Source: Chloroflexota bacterium (lineage in GTDB: Bacteria > Chloroflexota > Limnocylindria > Limnocylindrales > CSP1-4). Taken from it: DNA of 41,553 nt. Positions within the stretch are counted from its first letter, which is position 1; the number at the start of each line of letters is the position of its first letter. This document shows positions 18,525 through 26,793 of the stretch, one piece after another. Location: NCBI GenBank assembly GCA_017881915.1, contig JADGQK010000017.1, positions 1-41,553 on the forward strand, in the 5' to 3' direction. Made by a program: the position numbers and the translations under genes. The notes under the pieces are model-generated. The model was not told the origin of the DNA and did not search any database. It worked only from the letters and a program-made list of their open reading frames with translations.

Positions 18525-19556
18525 TCAGCTGAACCGCTCGAGGTCGGGGATCGGCACGATCACGATTCCGCCATCGTCAAGCTCGACCGTACCGGCCTCG
18601 AGCTGGACCCCCGCCGGGAAGCGCCGGCGCCCCACCGATCCCCGCCAGCGGCCCTCGCGACCGGCCAGCTCGCCGTGGCGGATGCGGACCCAATCGGGCG
18701 CGACCCCCGGACGGTCGAGCGGCGGGTCCACGACAAGCAGCGGCGGATCCGACACGATCCCCACTTCGCGCCCATCGAGGCGCTCGAAAAGCACCAGGAG
18801 CGGTGTCGCGATCGGCCGCCGAAACGTACCGTCCAGGACGAGGACGGCAAAGGGTGCGAGCGCCTGGAGGCTGGCCCGCTGGCGCGCCTCGGATGCGACG
18901 AGGTCGCGCAGGTCCTTGCCGGCCAGGCCCGGCACGACGATCCCGCGGACGCCCATCGCCCGGGCCCGGCTGATCGTCTCCGAGTCGAGCCGACCGCCGA
19001 CGACCAGGATTGCGCCGGCACGTCCGACATCGAGGCTGCCTCGCAGGCCTGCCTCGCCGGTCACCAGCTCCAGCCGCCCACGGGTGGGGCCGCCGGCCGC
19101 GAAAGCCCCGGGGACCCCGTAGCCGGCGAGGGAGATCCCGATCCCGCGACCGGGCACCACCTCGCGGACGATCCCGGCCGCCGGCGCCTCGAGGAGCTCG
19201 GTGTGCTCACCGCTCACGACCTGCCAGCGGCCGGCCTCGGCCATCAGCACTTCGCCCGGGGCGGTCCGTGGCCGGCGGCGGCGAAGCACCGCACCCGATT
19301 CATGGCCGTCGCCGGCCCACCAGTCGCCCGGGGACAGCCCGGCGGCGGCATCACCGGGATCCGCCAGCGTCGGCGGGCCAACCTCGAGCCGGGGATCCCG
19401 ACGGCGCTCGGCCAGGCTCAACCCGGCCGTGACCGGCTCGCCCGCCCCGACCAGGATCCGATCGCCGGGCCCAAGCTCGAACCAGGTCGTCGGGGCCGGG
19501 ATGACCAGGGGCCGGCTGGGCACGGCCCAGACCGACATCGGCTCGATCTCAGACAT
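18525..19556 (-). CDS. uncharacterised partner of the MutL-like protein; barrel-sandwich-like segment plus C-terminal KOW-like segment (inferred)
   Basis: Start overlaps the mutL-like stop by 8 nt (ATGTCTGA). Segments LLEAPAAGIVREVVPGRGIGISLAG, GAILVVGGRLDSETISRARAMGVRGIVVPGLAGKDLRDL, and VRIRHGELAGREGRWRGSV...LEAGTVELDDGGIVIVPIPDLERF. Confidence 0.85.
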   Translation of the reverse strand: MSEIEPMSVWAVPSRPLVIPAPTTWFELGPGDRILVGAGEPVTAGLSLAERRRDPRLEVGPPTLADPGDAAAGLSPGDWWAGDGHESGAVLRRRRPRTAPGEVLMAEAGRWQVVSGEHTELLEAPAAGIVREVVPGRGIGISLAGYGVPGAFAAGGPTRGRLELVTGEAGLRGSLDVGRAGAILVVGGRLDSETISRARAMGVRGIVVPGLAGKDLRDLVASEARQRASLQALAPFAVLVLDGTFRRPIATPLLVLFERLDGREVGIVSDPPLLVVDPPLDRPGVAPDWVRIRHGELAGREGRWRGSVGRRRFPAGVQLEAGTVELDDGGIVIVPIPDLERFS

Positions 19557-21144
19557 CGAGACCCGGCCATAGTGCCGCCTGCCAGGCGCCGAGCAGCGCC
19601 CGGCGCCGATCGAGCCGGTCGGGCAGACGCAGCGGGACATCGCGCAGGTCGACCAGCAGACCCCCGAGGCCCCCGCCGACCTCGATGCGGGCGTGCCGGG
19701 CTCGCGATCCGAGGTTGACCTGGTCGCGGAAGCGGAACTCGGCGATCCCCAGTTGGCCCGGCGGCAGGTCGACCAGCTGGAGGCCGCCGGGGACGAGGTC
19801 GATCTCGCTCGACCCCGACTCGCCGTGGATCACCAGCCGCCCGGCGCTCTTGCCCGCCCGCAGGCCGGCCGGGGTCACCACCGTCCCGAGTGGGACGAGC
19901 AGGTCCTCGGCCAGCTCGGCCAGCAGCGCCCGGCGCTCGACCTGGTCATCAATCATCCCGATCGGGCCAAGCAGCCGGGCGTGATCCCAGGCCAGTTGGC
20001 TGGCGCCGGGCCGGCGGACCACGTCGGCCAGGGCCAGGGCGATCGCCGGGCCAGGCGCCACGGCCCACGCCCCGCCCGCAACCACGATCAGGTCCGGGGC
20101 GGGCAGCCCGCTGATGTCGGGAGTCGCGGCGACCAGGCGTTCCAGGGCGGCCCGGGCCGCCGCATGACGGACGACCGCACCGGCCCCGTGCGCCTCGCCC
20201 CACGGGGTGAGGCGCAGCTCGCGCAGGCGATCGCGCATCCGGTGGCGATCGAGTGGGATCGACGACCAGGCGAGAACGCCGTCGACCAGTCCATCATCGG
20301 GCTCGCCGGGTGGAGCGAGGGCGGCCACCTCGACGAAGGCCGGCGACGCCTCCAGGCCATCTGGGGCTGCGAGGACGCGAAGCCCGCCGGTCAGCCCGAT
20401 CTCGACCAGCTCGACCCGCCGGTCGAGGACCGTCGCGAGGTCGGTCGTGGCCCGGACGAGAGCGTGACGGCCGTCGCCTGAACCGGGATGGATGGCGTCC
20501 AGGAGACGGCGCAGGCCGGCTCCGGGTGGATCGCCGGCGGTCGCTGCCGGGCCGTACGGCGGCGGGGCGCCATCGGCATCCGTGGCAAAGCGGCCGGTTT
20601 CGGTCCGGAGCAGGCCGGCGAGCACGAGCGGCCGGGTCGGATCCCGACCGGACAGGGCGGCGCCGAGCGTGGCCAGGGCGGCCACCGCCGGTTTCGGATC
20701 GAGAGCCGGCGACTCCCCGGCGGCGAGGATGACGGCCGCGACGTCACGCTCCAGGGCGAGCCGGGCGAGGGCCACCGGCTCGGAGGCTTCGAGGCTCAGG
20801 CCGTTCGCTCGCCAGCCGGCCGTCCCGGCCAGCCGCTCGACAGCGGCTCGCTCGCGCTCGCTCGTGGCCAGGATCGCCAGGCGCGGCGACTCGGTCGTTC
20901 GGGCGACGAGCCGGGGGGTCGCGGCGAACGATGACGGCCCAAGGCCGAGCTCTGCAGCAAGGCCCGCGTCGACCTCGACGAGCCGGGCAACGAGGCTGGC
21001 CAGGATGTCGTCCGGGTCGCTCCCGGCGGGTGCCGCTTCGGCCACCACCAGGCGCCACCGGCGATTGATCCGGCCGAGCACGGCGACCGCCGAGGTCGCC
21101 GACCCGAGGTCGAGCGTGAACAGGGCGCGCGGGTCGCTCGTCAC
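19549..21144 (-). CDS. glutamate mutase MutL/GlmL-type ASKHA ATPase homologue
   Basis: N-terminal phosphate-1-like FTLDLGSATSAVAVLG; IVVAGGAWAVAPGPAIALALADVVRRPG; C-terminal VPLGTVVTPAGL...VGGGLGGLLVDLRDVPLRLPDRLDRRRALLGAWQAAL. GTG start. Confidence 0.75.
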   Translation of the reverse strand: MTSDPRALFTLDLGSATSAVAVLGRINRRWRLVVAEAAPAGSDPDDILASLVARLVEVDAGLAAELGLGPSSFAATPRLVARTTESPRLAILATSERERAAVERLAGTAGWRANGLSLEASEPVALARLALERDVAAVILAAGESPALDPKPAVAALATLGAALSGRDPTRPLVLAGLLRTETGRFATDADGAPPPYGPAATAGDPPGAGLRRLLDAIHPGSGDGRHALVRATTDLATVLDRRVELVEIGLTGGLRVLAAPDGLEASPAFVEVAALAPPGEPDDGLVDGVLAWSSIPLDRHRMRDRLRELRLTPWGEAHGAGAVVRHAAARAALERLVAATPDISGLPAPDLIVVAGGAWAVAPGPAIALALADVVRRPGASQLAWDHARLLGPIGMIDDQVERRALLAELAEDLLVPLGTVVTPAGLRAGKSAGRLVIHGESGSSEIDLVPGGLQLVDLPPGQLGIAEFRFRDQVNLGSRARHARIEVGGGLGGLLVDLRDVPLRLPDRLDRRRALLGAWQAALWPGLDV

Positions 21145-21156
21145 CCGACCATGCTA
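21142..21156 (-). promoter_or_regulatory. candidate leaderless promoter of the mutL-like operon (TAGCAT-N6-GTG)
   Basis: Minus strand TAGCATGGTCGGGTG in the gap after the 96-aa gene. Confidence 0.4.
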
Positions 21157-21222
21157 CCCGGCCGAACGGCCGCCGGTGTCCGGGCGCACCACCAGCCGGC
21201 GGTCACGGCCAGGAGGCCGGGC

Positions 21223-21513
21223 TCAGGCGTCGAGGGTGTCGTCCTCGTCCCATTCCTCGAGCCGCTCGATCAGCTGCTCGATTCCGATGTCATCGGCCAG
21301 CAACTCGGTCGCCGAGCTGACCTCGCCGCCGAACAGGCCGTGGAGGATGGGATCGAAGAAGAGCATGGCGTTGCTGCCCAGCGGCCGGTATGGCCGGCTG
21401 GCGTTGAGGAAGTGGACGGCCGGAGCGGCCAGTCCGCGCAGGTGGATCTCGCGGGCGACGCGGTCGACAAGCTCGTCACGTTGCTCCTCGGTCCGGTCGG
21501 GCGGCAGCATCAT
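21223..21513 (-). CDS. conserved-looking 96-aa hypothetical protein
   Basis: ORF with ATGA overlap to the macro-domain gene; EIHLRGLAAPAVHFLNASRPYRPLGSNAMLFFDPILHGLFGGEV...IEQLIERLEEWDED. Confidence 0.75.
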   Translation of the reverse strand: MMLPPDRTEEQRDELVDRVAREIHLRGLAAPAVHFLNASRPYRPLGSNAMLFFDPILHGLFGGEVSSATELLADDIGIEQLIERLEEWDEDDTLDA

Positions 21514-22055
21514 CGGCCGTCTCCCCCATCCGGCCCGGCGGCGGAAGCAACCTCGACCGCGTTCAGGGCCGCCTGGAAGGCCGCGTACGGGGCGGCCCCG
21601 CGCAGGGCGAAGGTCAGCACCTCAATCGCGGGCGAGCGCGCCAGCTCGTCACGCACCGTGGCCAGCGTGATCTGGGCCGCCTCGTCGAGCGGATAGCCAC
21701 CGACGCCAGTGCCGAGGGCCGGGAAGGCGATGCTGGTCACGTTGTTCTCACGAGCCCGGGCCATGGCGCTCCGGACGGCCTCTTCGATGGCGATTGCGCT
21801 CGTCCCCCGGTCGCGGTCCAGCGATACGGCGTGAATGATCATCCGGGCGGCCAGCGTGCCGGCCGGGGTCACGACCGCCTGGCCCAGCCCGAGCGGGCCC
21901 TGGCGGACCGCGGCAAACTCGATCGCGTCACCGCCGACCCGCTTGATCGCCCCGCCGACCCCCGTCGCCATCCACAGGCTGGGGTTCGCCGGGTTGACGA
22001 TCGCGTCGACCTCCAGGTCGCAGATGTCCCCGTTCCAGAGCTGAATCCGAGCCAC
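21510..22055 (-). CDS. macro domain (ADP-ribose/O-acetyl-ADP-ribose-binding) protein
   Basis: IQLWNGDICDLEVDAIVNPANPSLWMATGVGGAIKRVGG; AFPALGTGVGGYPLDEAAQ. GTG start preceded by SD GGTGGAGGG. Confidence 0.92.
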   Translation of the reverse strand: MARIQLWNGDICDLEVDAIVNPANPSLWMATGVGGAIKRVGGDAIEFAAVRQGPLGLGQAVVTPAGTLAARMIIHAVSLDRDRGTSAIAIEEAVRSAMARARENNVTSIAFPALGTGVGGYPLDEAAQITLATVRDELARSPAIEVLTFALRGAAPYAAFQAALNAVEVASAAGPDGGDGR

Positions 22056-23361
22056 GAACCCTCCACCCCGCGAGCGTCCTTACGCTCAGCGGTACCAGCC
22101 CGGCATGGTACACCCGGGGCAATCGGCGAGCCATCGTGCTGACCACCTCCCACGATATCGTGGTGCGGGCCCGCCCCACGTCGAGGGCGCTGATCCGCTC
22201 GTCTTCCTGCTCGCCGACGAGGACGAACTCGTCGTCGACCGTGACGGCCGGTCCGGGCACATCGGTCACGTCGGCCATCACCGCGTCCATCGCCACGGTC
22301 CCGACGAGCGGGACGCGGATCCCGCGGACGAGCACCTCGGTCCGGTTCGAGCCCGCCCGCGACCAACCGTCGCCATAGCCCACGGGAAGGGTCGCGATCT
22401 GGCTCGGACGGCTGGTCGTGAAGCTCGGGCCGTAGCTGATGCCGCTGCCCGCCGGCAGCTCGGCGACGCGGATCGGCCGGGCGTGCAGCGACATGACCGC
22501 CTGGAGGTCGGCCGCGACGGAGCCCTGAAGTGCCTCGGCCGGCAACTCGTCCGGCGGCAGGCCATACAGGGCCAGTCCGATCCGGACTCCATCGAGAGCC
22601 GGGCTGCTGCCCGCCAGCAGGCCGCCGCTCGCGCTCAGGTGGCGGCGCGGGATCCGGACGCCTTCCGCCCCGAGCAGGGCGATGGCAGCGCCAAACCGGT
22701 CAGCCTGGCCCGAGGTTCGCACCCGGTCGGTCGGCGCCTGGAGGTGCGACCAGATCCCGGCCAGACGGACTCCGGCGGCGGCTTCGATCCGGGCCGCCGT
22801 CGCCGCGGCCTCGGACGGTGGGATTCCGGCCCGTCCCAGGCCGGTCTCGAGCTCGAGGTGGAGCTCGAGCTGGTGCGGCGTGCGACGCCGGCCGGATGCA
22901 CGGGCCGAACTGCGGGCCTGCTCGATCGCGCCCAGCGTCCGGTCGAGGAGGACCGCGTCGCCGACGGTGATCGCGATCCGCCGTCGGGCAGCCTCGGCAA
23001 CATGCTCAGGCGGGACCGGGAAGAGCACCAGGATCGGCAGGCGCAGACCGGCCTCGCGCAACTCGACGGCCTCGTCGAAGGTGGCCACGGCCAGCCCATC
23101 AGGCGACGCACCACCCATGAGCCGCGCCCCGTCGGTCGCGCCGGTCCCGGCCTGCAGGGCATGGCCGATCGGAATGGCCCCGTGGCCGTAGGCGTCGGCC
23201 TTGAGGACGACATCGAGGCGGGTCCCGGCGGGCAACGCCCGGCGCAGTAGCGCCAGGTTGGCAGCCAGCCGGCCGAGGTCAATCTCGAGCCAGGCCGAGC
23301 GGGGCAGCGCCGGCAGGCCGGCGGCCGCCAGGCCGGCTGTGACCCAGTCCGGATGGCTCAG
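21928..23361 (-). CDS. alr: alanine racemase; boundaries unusual (probable CTG start, C-terminus runs into the macro-domain gene)
   Basis: PLP-Lys motif RLDVVLKADAYGHGAIPIG; SAWLEIDLGRLAANLALLRRA is encoded upstream of the first ATG/GTG/TTG (TTG at 23235); GISYGPSFTTSRPSQIATLPVGYGDGWSRAGSNRTEVLVRG. Confidence 0.85.
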   Translation of the reverse strand: MSHPDWVTAGLAAAGLPALPRSAWLEIDLGRLAANLALLRRALPAGTRLDVVLKADAYGHGAIPIGHALQAGTGATDGARLMGGASPDGLAVATFDEAVELREAGLRLPILVLFPVPPEHVAEAARRRIAITVGDAVLLDRTLGAIEQARSSARASGRRRTPHQLELHLELETGLGRAGIPPSEAAATAARIEAAAGVRLAGIWSHLQAPTDRVRTSGQADRFGAAIALLGAEGVRIPRRHLSASGGLLAGSSPALDGVRIGLALYGLPPDELPAEALQGSVAADLQAVMSLHARPIRVAELPAGSGISYGPSFTTSRPSQIATLPVGYGDGWSRAGSNRTEVLVRGIRVPLVGTVAMDAVMADVTDVPGPAVTVDDEFVLVGEQEDERISALDVGRARTTISWEVVSTMARRLPRVYHAGLVPLSVRTLAGWRVRGSDSALERGHLRPGGRRDRQPGEPQPVDGDGGRRGDQAGRR

Positions 23362-24395
23362 CTCGAGCTCCCGGCCGGTGGAGCCGCTTCGCCCGCCGGG
23401 CTGGCCGCTCCGCTGCTCTTCGCCGGCCGGACCCCGAAACCGAGCTTCCCCTCGGCAGTTCGGCGCGCCCGGGCCGCCGCCAGGCGCTTGCGGCCCAGGG
23501 CGATCTCGAACGGCAGGTCGGAAGCCAGCAGTCCGGCATCACCGAGGCGATCGCGGATCGCTTCGCCCGCAGTGCCGTGCAGGAAGACACCCAGGCGGGC
23601 AGCATCGAACGGGGCGAGGTGCTGGGCAAGGAGTGCTCCGATCGTGCCGCTGAGCACGTCGCCGGTCCCGCCGGTCGCCATCGCCGGATTCTCGAAGGGC
23701 GCCCGGGCCAGCCGGCCGTCGGGCGCCGCCACCACCGTTCGGGCGCCCTTCAGCACGACGACCTGGCCCCAGCGCCGCGCGGCGTCGCCCGCGGCCACGG
23801 CCCGGGCCGCGTCGTCGCCGAGCAGATCGCCATCGGCCTCGGCGGCGATCCCACTGGCGGCCCGGAGCCGGGCGAACTCGCCAGTGTGAGGGGTAAGTAC
23901 GCACGGTCGCCGGACGTCCAGCCACCACTCGTCCTCGGCGGCCAGCGAGCGCAGCGCCTCGGCGTCGACGACGGCCGGCGGCGTGCCGTCCTCCTCGACC
24001 GCGAGGAGCCCGCGGATCAGCTCCACGGTCGCGAGGCCGGGCCGGAGACCCGGGCCGACGACGATGGCGTCGTGCTCGTGGTCAAGGATCCGGGCCAGCG
24101 CGTCCTCCGGCTCGATTTCCTCGCGGTCATCCTCGGGCAGGCCCAGCGTGGTCGCCTCGACCACCTTGGCCGCGAACAGCGGCTGGAGCGACTCGGGCAC
24201 GGCCAGGGTCACCAGGCCCGCCCCGGCCCGGCCCGCGGCGATGCACACGAGCAGGGCCGAACCGGCGTAGTCGAGCGAGCCGGCCACGACCAGCAGCCGC
24301 CCGAACGTGCCCTTGTGGCCGCGGACGGGCCGCTCGGGCAGGAGCACCCCGGCCGTGCTGTCGTTGATCTCCTCGACAGGATCGGGCTCAGCCAT
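23358..24395 (-). CDS. nnrD: ADP-dependent (S)-NAD(P)H-hydrate dehydratase
   Basis: GHKGTFGRLLVVAGSLDYAGSALL; DAIVVGPGL; VLTPHTGEFARL; ENPAMATGGTGDVLSGTIGALLAQ. No N-terminal epimerase domain. Confidence 0.93.
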   Translation of the reverse strand: MAEPDPVEEINDSTAGVLLPERPVRGHKGTFGRLLVVAGSLDYAGSALLVCIAAGRAGAGLVTLAVPESLQPLFAAKVVEATTLGLPEDDREEIEPEDALARILDHEHDAIVVGPGLRPGLATVELIRGLLAVEEDGTPPAVVDAEALRSLAAEDEWWLDVRRPCVLTPHTGEFARLRAASGIAAEADGDLLGDDAARAVAAGDAARRWGQVVVLKGARTVVAAPDGRLARAPFENPAMATGGTGDVLSGTIGALLAQHLAPFDAARLGVFLHGTAGEAIRDRLGDAGLLASDLPFEIALGRKRLAAARARRTAEGKLGFGVRPAKSSGAASPAGEAAPPAGSSS

Positions 24396-24903
24396 TGCGG
24401 GTGTCTGCCTCCTGGAGCTCCCGGAGCCTGTCCAGCCGGGCGAGGATCCGCCGTTCGCGATCGTCGAGGCGGGCCTCGATATCGGGCGGGAAGAGATACC
24501 GGCCGCCCACGGTGCGCACCCCGAACGCGATCGCCACGGCGTATTCCGCCTCATGGCTGATCGAGACTGCGATCCGGCCCATCCCGAGCTGCTCGGCCCG
24601 CAGGGCGGCCCGGTCATGGAGGCGGACCGCCGGGGCACCGGTCGGCAGCCGTTCGATCTCGATCTCCCGCCAGCCAATGCCCCGGACGCCCAGCCCCAGG
24701 ACCTTGCTGACCGCCTCCTTGGCGGCCCAGCGGCCGGCCATCGTCTCCGGCCGGCCTCGGACGTAGGCCTGCTCGGCCGGCGTGAGCACGCGGTTCGAGA
24801 AGCGCTCCCCGAACTTCGCCAGGGCAGCCCGGATCCGGTCGATCCGGATGATGTCGATCCCGAGCTCGGTCGTCCCATCCGGGACCGCCGGGACCATGGC
24901 CAT
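24388..24903 (-). CDS. acpS: holo-[acyl-carrier-protein] synthase
   Basis: LGIDIIRIDRIRAALAKFGERFSNRVLTPAEQAYV; AGRWAAKEAVSKVLGLGVRGIGWREIEI; ISHEAEYAVAIA. Confidence 0.93.
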   Translation of the reverse strand: MAMVPAVPDGTTELGIDIIRIDRIRAALAKFGERFSNRVLTPAEQAYVRGRPETMAGRWAAKEAVSKVLGLGVRGIGWREIEIERLPTGAPAVRLHDRAALRAEQLGMGRIAVSISHEAEYAVAIAFGVRTVGGRYLFPPDIEARLDDRERRILARLDRLRELQEADTRNG

Positions 24904-24905
24904 GA

Positions 24906-26735
24906 CTACTCGACCGTGACCGACTTCGCGAGGTTGCGCGGCTGGTCCACGTCCGTCCCCCGGGCAAGCGCCATGTGGTACGCGAAAAGCTGGAGGGGGA
25001 TGACCGCCAGGATCGGACTGAGTACCTCGTCGGTGGCGGGGACCCAGCAGACCTCGTCGGCGAACCGCTCGATCTGGGGATCGCCTTCCGTCGCGACCGC
25101 GATCACCCGGGCGTCCCGGGCGCGGCCCTCCATCACGTTGCTGATCACCTTGTCGTAGACCGACGAGCGGGTCGCCACCGCGACCAGCGGGCATTCGGCG
25201 TCGAGCAGGGAGATGGGCCCGTGCTTGAGCTCGCCGGCCGCATAGCCCTCGGCATGGACGTAGCTGACTTCCTTGAGCTTGAGTGCCCCCTCGAGCGCGG
25301 CCGGGTAGCCGTAGCCGCGTCCGACGAACATGAACCCGCGCGAATTGACGTACCGCCGGGCGAGGTCCGCCGCGCCGGCCGCCAGGTCGAGCGTCCGCTG
25401 GGCCGCGTCAGGCAGGGCGCGCAGCGCCCGGGCCAGGCTCACCTCGCGCGCGCTCTCCAAGGTTCCGCGCGCCTTGGCGATTGCCGCTGCCAGGATCACC
25501 AGCGTCGTGACCTGGGTCACAAACGTCTTCGACGCCGCAACTGCAACCTCCGGTCCGGCCTGCAGGAAGAGGACAGCGGCCGCCTCGCGCGTGATCGCCG
25601 AGCCGACCGTGTTCGTGACCGCGATCACCGGGCAGCCTCGTTCACGGGCCAGGCGGGTCGGGGCGATCGTGTCGGCCGTCTCGCCCGACTGGGTCACGGC
25701 GATGACCAGCGTCTCCGGGTCGAGCGGTGGCGGGCTGTAGCGGAACTCCGAGCCGACGGTTGCGCGGGCCGGCAGGCCGGTCCATTCCTGGAGCGCGGCC
25801 GCACCGATCAGGGCAGCGTAATAGGCGGTCCCGCAGGCGACCAGCTCGATCCGTCGGATGCCGGCCAGCACGTCGCCCAGGCCGGCTAGCTCTTCCACGA
25901 TGATCCGATCGGCGCGGGTCACCCGGCCGGCGATCGACTGGCGCAGCGCGGCCGGCTGCTCGTGGATCTCCTTCAGCATGAAATGCTCGAAGCCGCCCTT
26001 CTCGGCGGCCGCGGCAGTCCAGGTGATCGTGGTCGTGGGCCGGGTGATCGGCTCCCCGGCGACGTTGCTGATCGTGACCCCCCATGGCCGGAGGTCGGCC
26101 ACATCGCCCTCCTCGAGGAAGATCACCTGGTCCGTGTGGGCCAGGATCGCGGCCACATCGCTGGCCAGGAACGTCTCGCCATCGGCCAGGCCGACGACGA
26201 GGGGCACGTTCTGGCGGGCGCCGACGAGCCGGTCCGGCTCGCCCCGATGCATGACCGCCAGGGCGTAGGCGCCCTCGGTCAGACGGAGGGCCGCCCGGGT
26301 CGCCTCGGCGATGTCTCCGTCGTAGGCCTCCTCGATCAGGTGGGCGATCGCCTCCGTGTCCGTCTCGGAGGTCAGGACATGGCCGCGCTGCTCGAGGCCG
26401 TCGCGCAGCTCCCGGAAGTTCTCGATGATCCCGTTGTGGATCACCGTGATCTCACCGGTGCAGTCCTGGTGGGGATGGGCGTTGAGGTCGTTCGGTCGGC
26501 CGTGGGTGGCCCAGCGGGTGTGGGCCAGGCCGATCGCGGCATGGGGTGTCCGGTCGGCAATCGCCGACTGAAGGTTGGTCAGCTTGCCTGCTCGTTTCTC
26601 GACAAAGAGGCGCCCGCTGTCATCGACCAATGCGATCCCGGCCGAGTCATAGCCGCGGTACTCAAGCCGCTTGAGGCCTTCGATCAGGATCGGGCCGGCC
26701 TCGCGGGGACCCGTGTAGCCGACAATTCCACACAT
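24906..26735 (-). CDS. glmS: glutamine--fructose-6-phosphate aminotransferase (isomerizing)
   Basis: MCGIVGYTGPREAGPILIEGLKRLEYRGYDSAGIA; two SIS domains; C-terminal DVDQPRNLAKSVTVE. Confidence 0.98.
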   Translation of the reverse strand: MCGIVGYTGPREAGPILIEGLKRLEYRGYDSAGIALVDDSGRLFVEKRAGKLTNLQSAIADRTPHAAIGLAHTRWATHGRPNDLNAHPHQDCTGEITVIHNGIIENFRELRDGLEQRGHVLTSETDTEAIAHLIEEAYDGDIAEATRAALRLTEGAYALAVMHRGEPDRLVGARQNVPLVVGLADGETFLASDVAAILAHTDQVIFLEEGDVADLRPWGVTISNVAGEPITRPTTTITWTAAAAEKGGFEHFMLKEIHEQPAALRQSIAGRVTRADRIIVEELAGLGDVLAGIRRIELVACGTAYYAALIGAAALQEWTGLPARATVGSEFRYSPPPLDPETLVIAVTQSGETADTIAPTRLARERGCPVIAVTNTVGSAITREAAAVLFLQAGPEVAVAASKTFVTQVTTLVILAAAIAKARGTLESAREVSLARALRALPDAAQRTLDLAAGAADLARRYVNSRGFMFVGRGYGYPAALEGALKLKEVSYVHAEGYAAGELKHGPISLLDAECPLVAVATRSSVYDKVISNVMEGRARDARVIAVATEGDPQIERFADEVCWVPATDEVLSPILAVIPLQLFAYHMALARGTDVDQPRNLAKSVTVE

Positions 26736-26793
26736 GGCTGCTTGGTTCTCCGTCGCGGTATGGCCCCGGTCCCGGACCGACGCCGGAGCCGGG

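Noticed and set aside
26736-26793. glmS ribozyme-like leader
   Set aside because: The glmM-glmS gap is only 58 nt and I see no glmS ribozyme core; local GC hairpins alone are not evidence.
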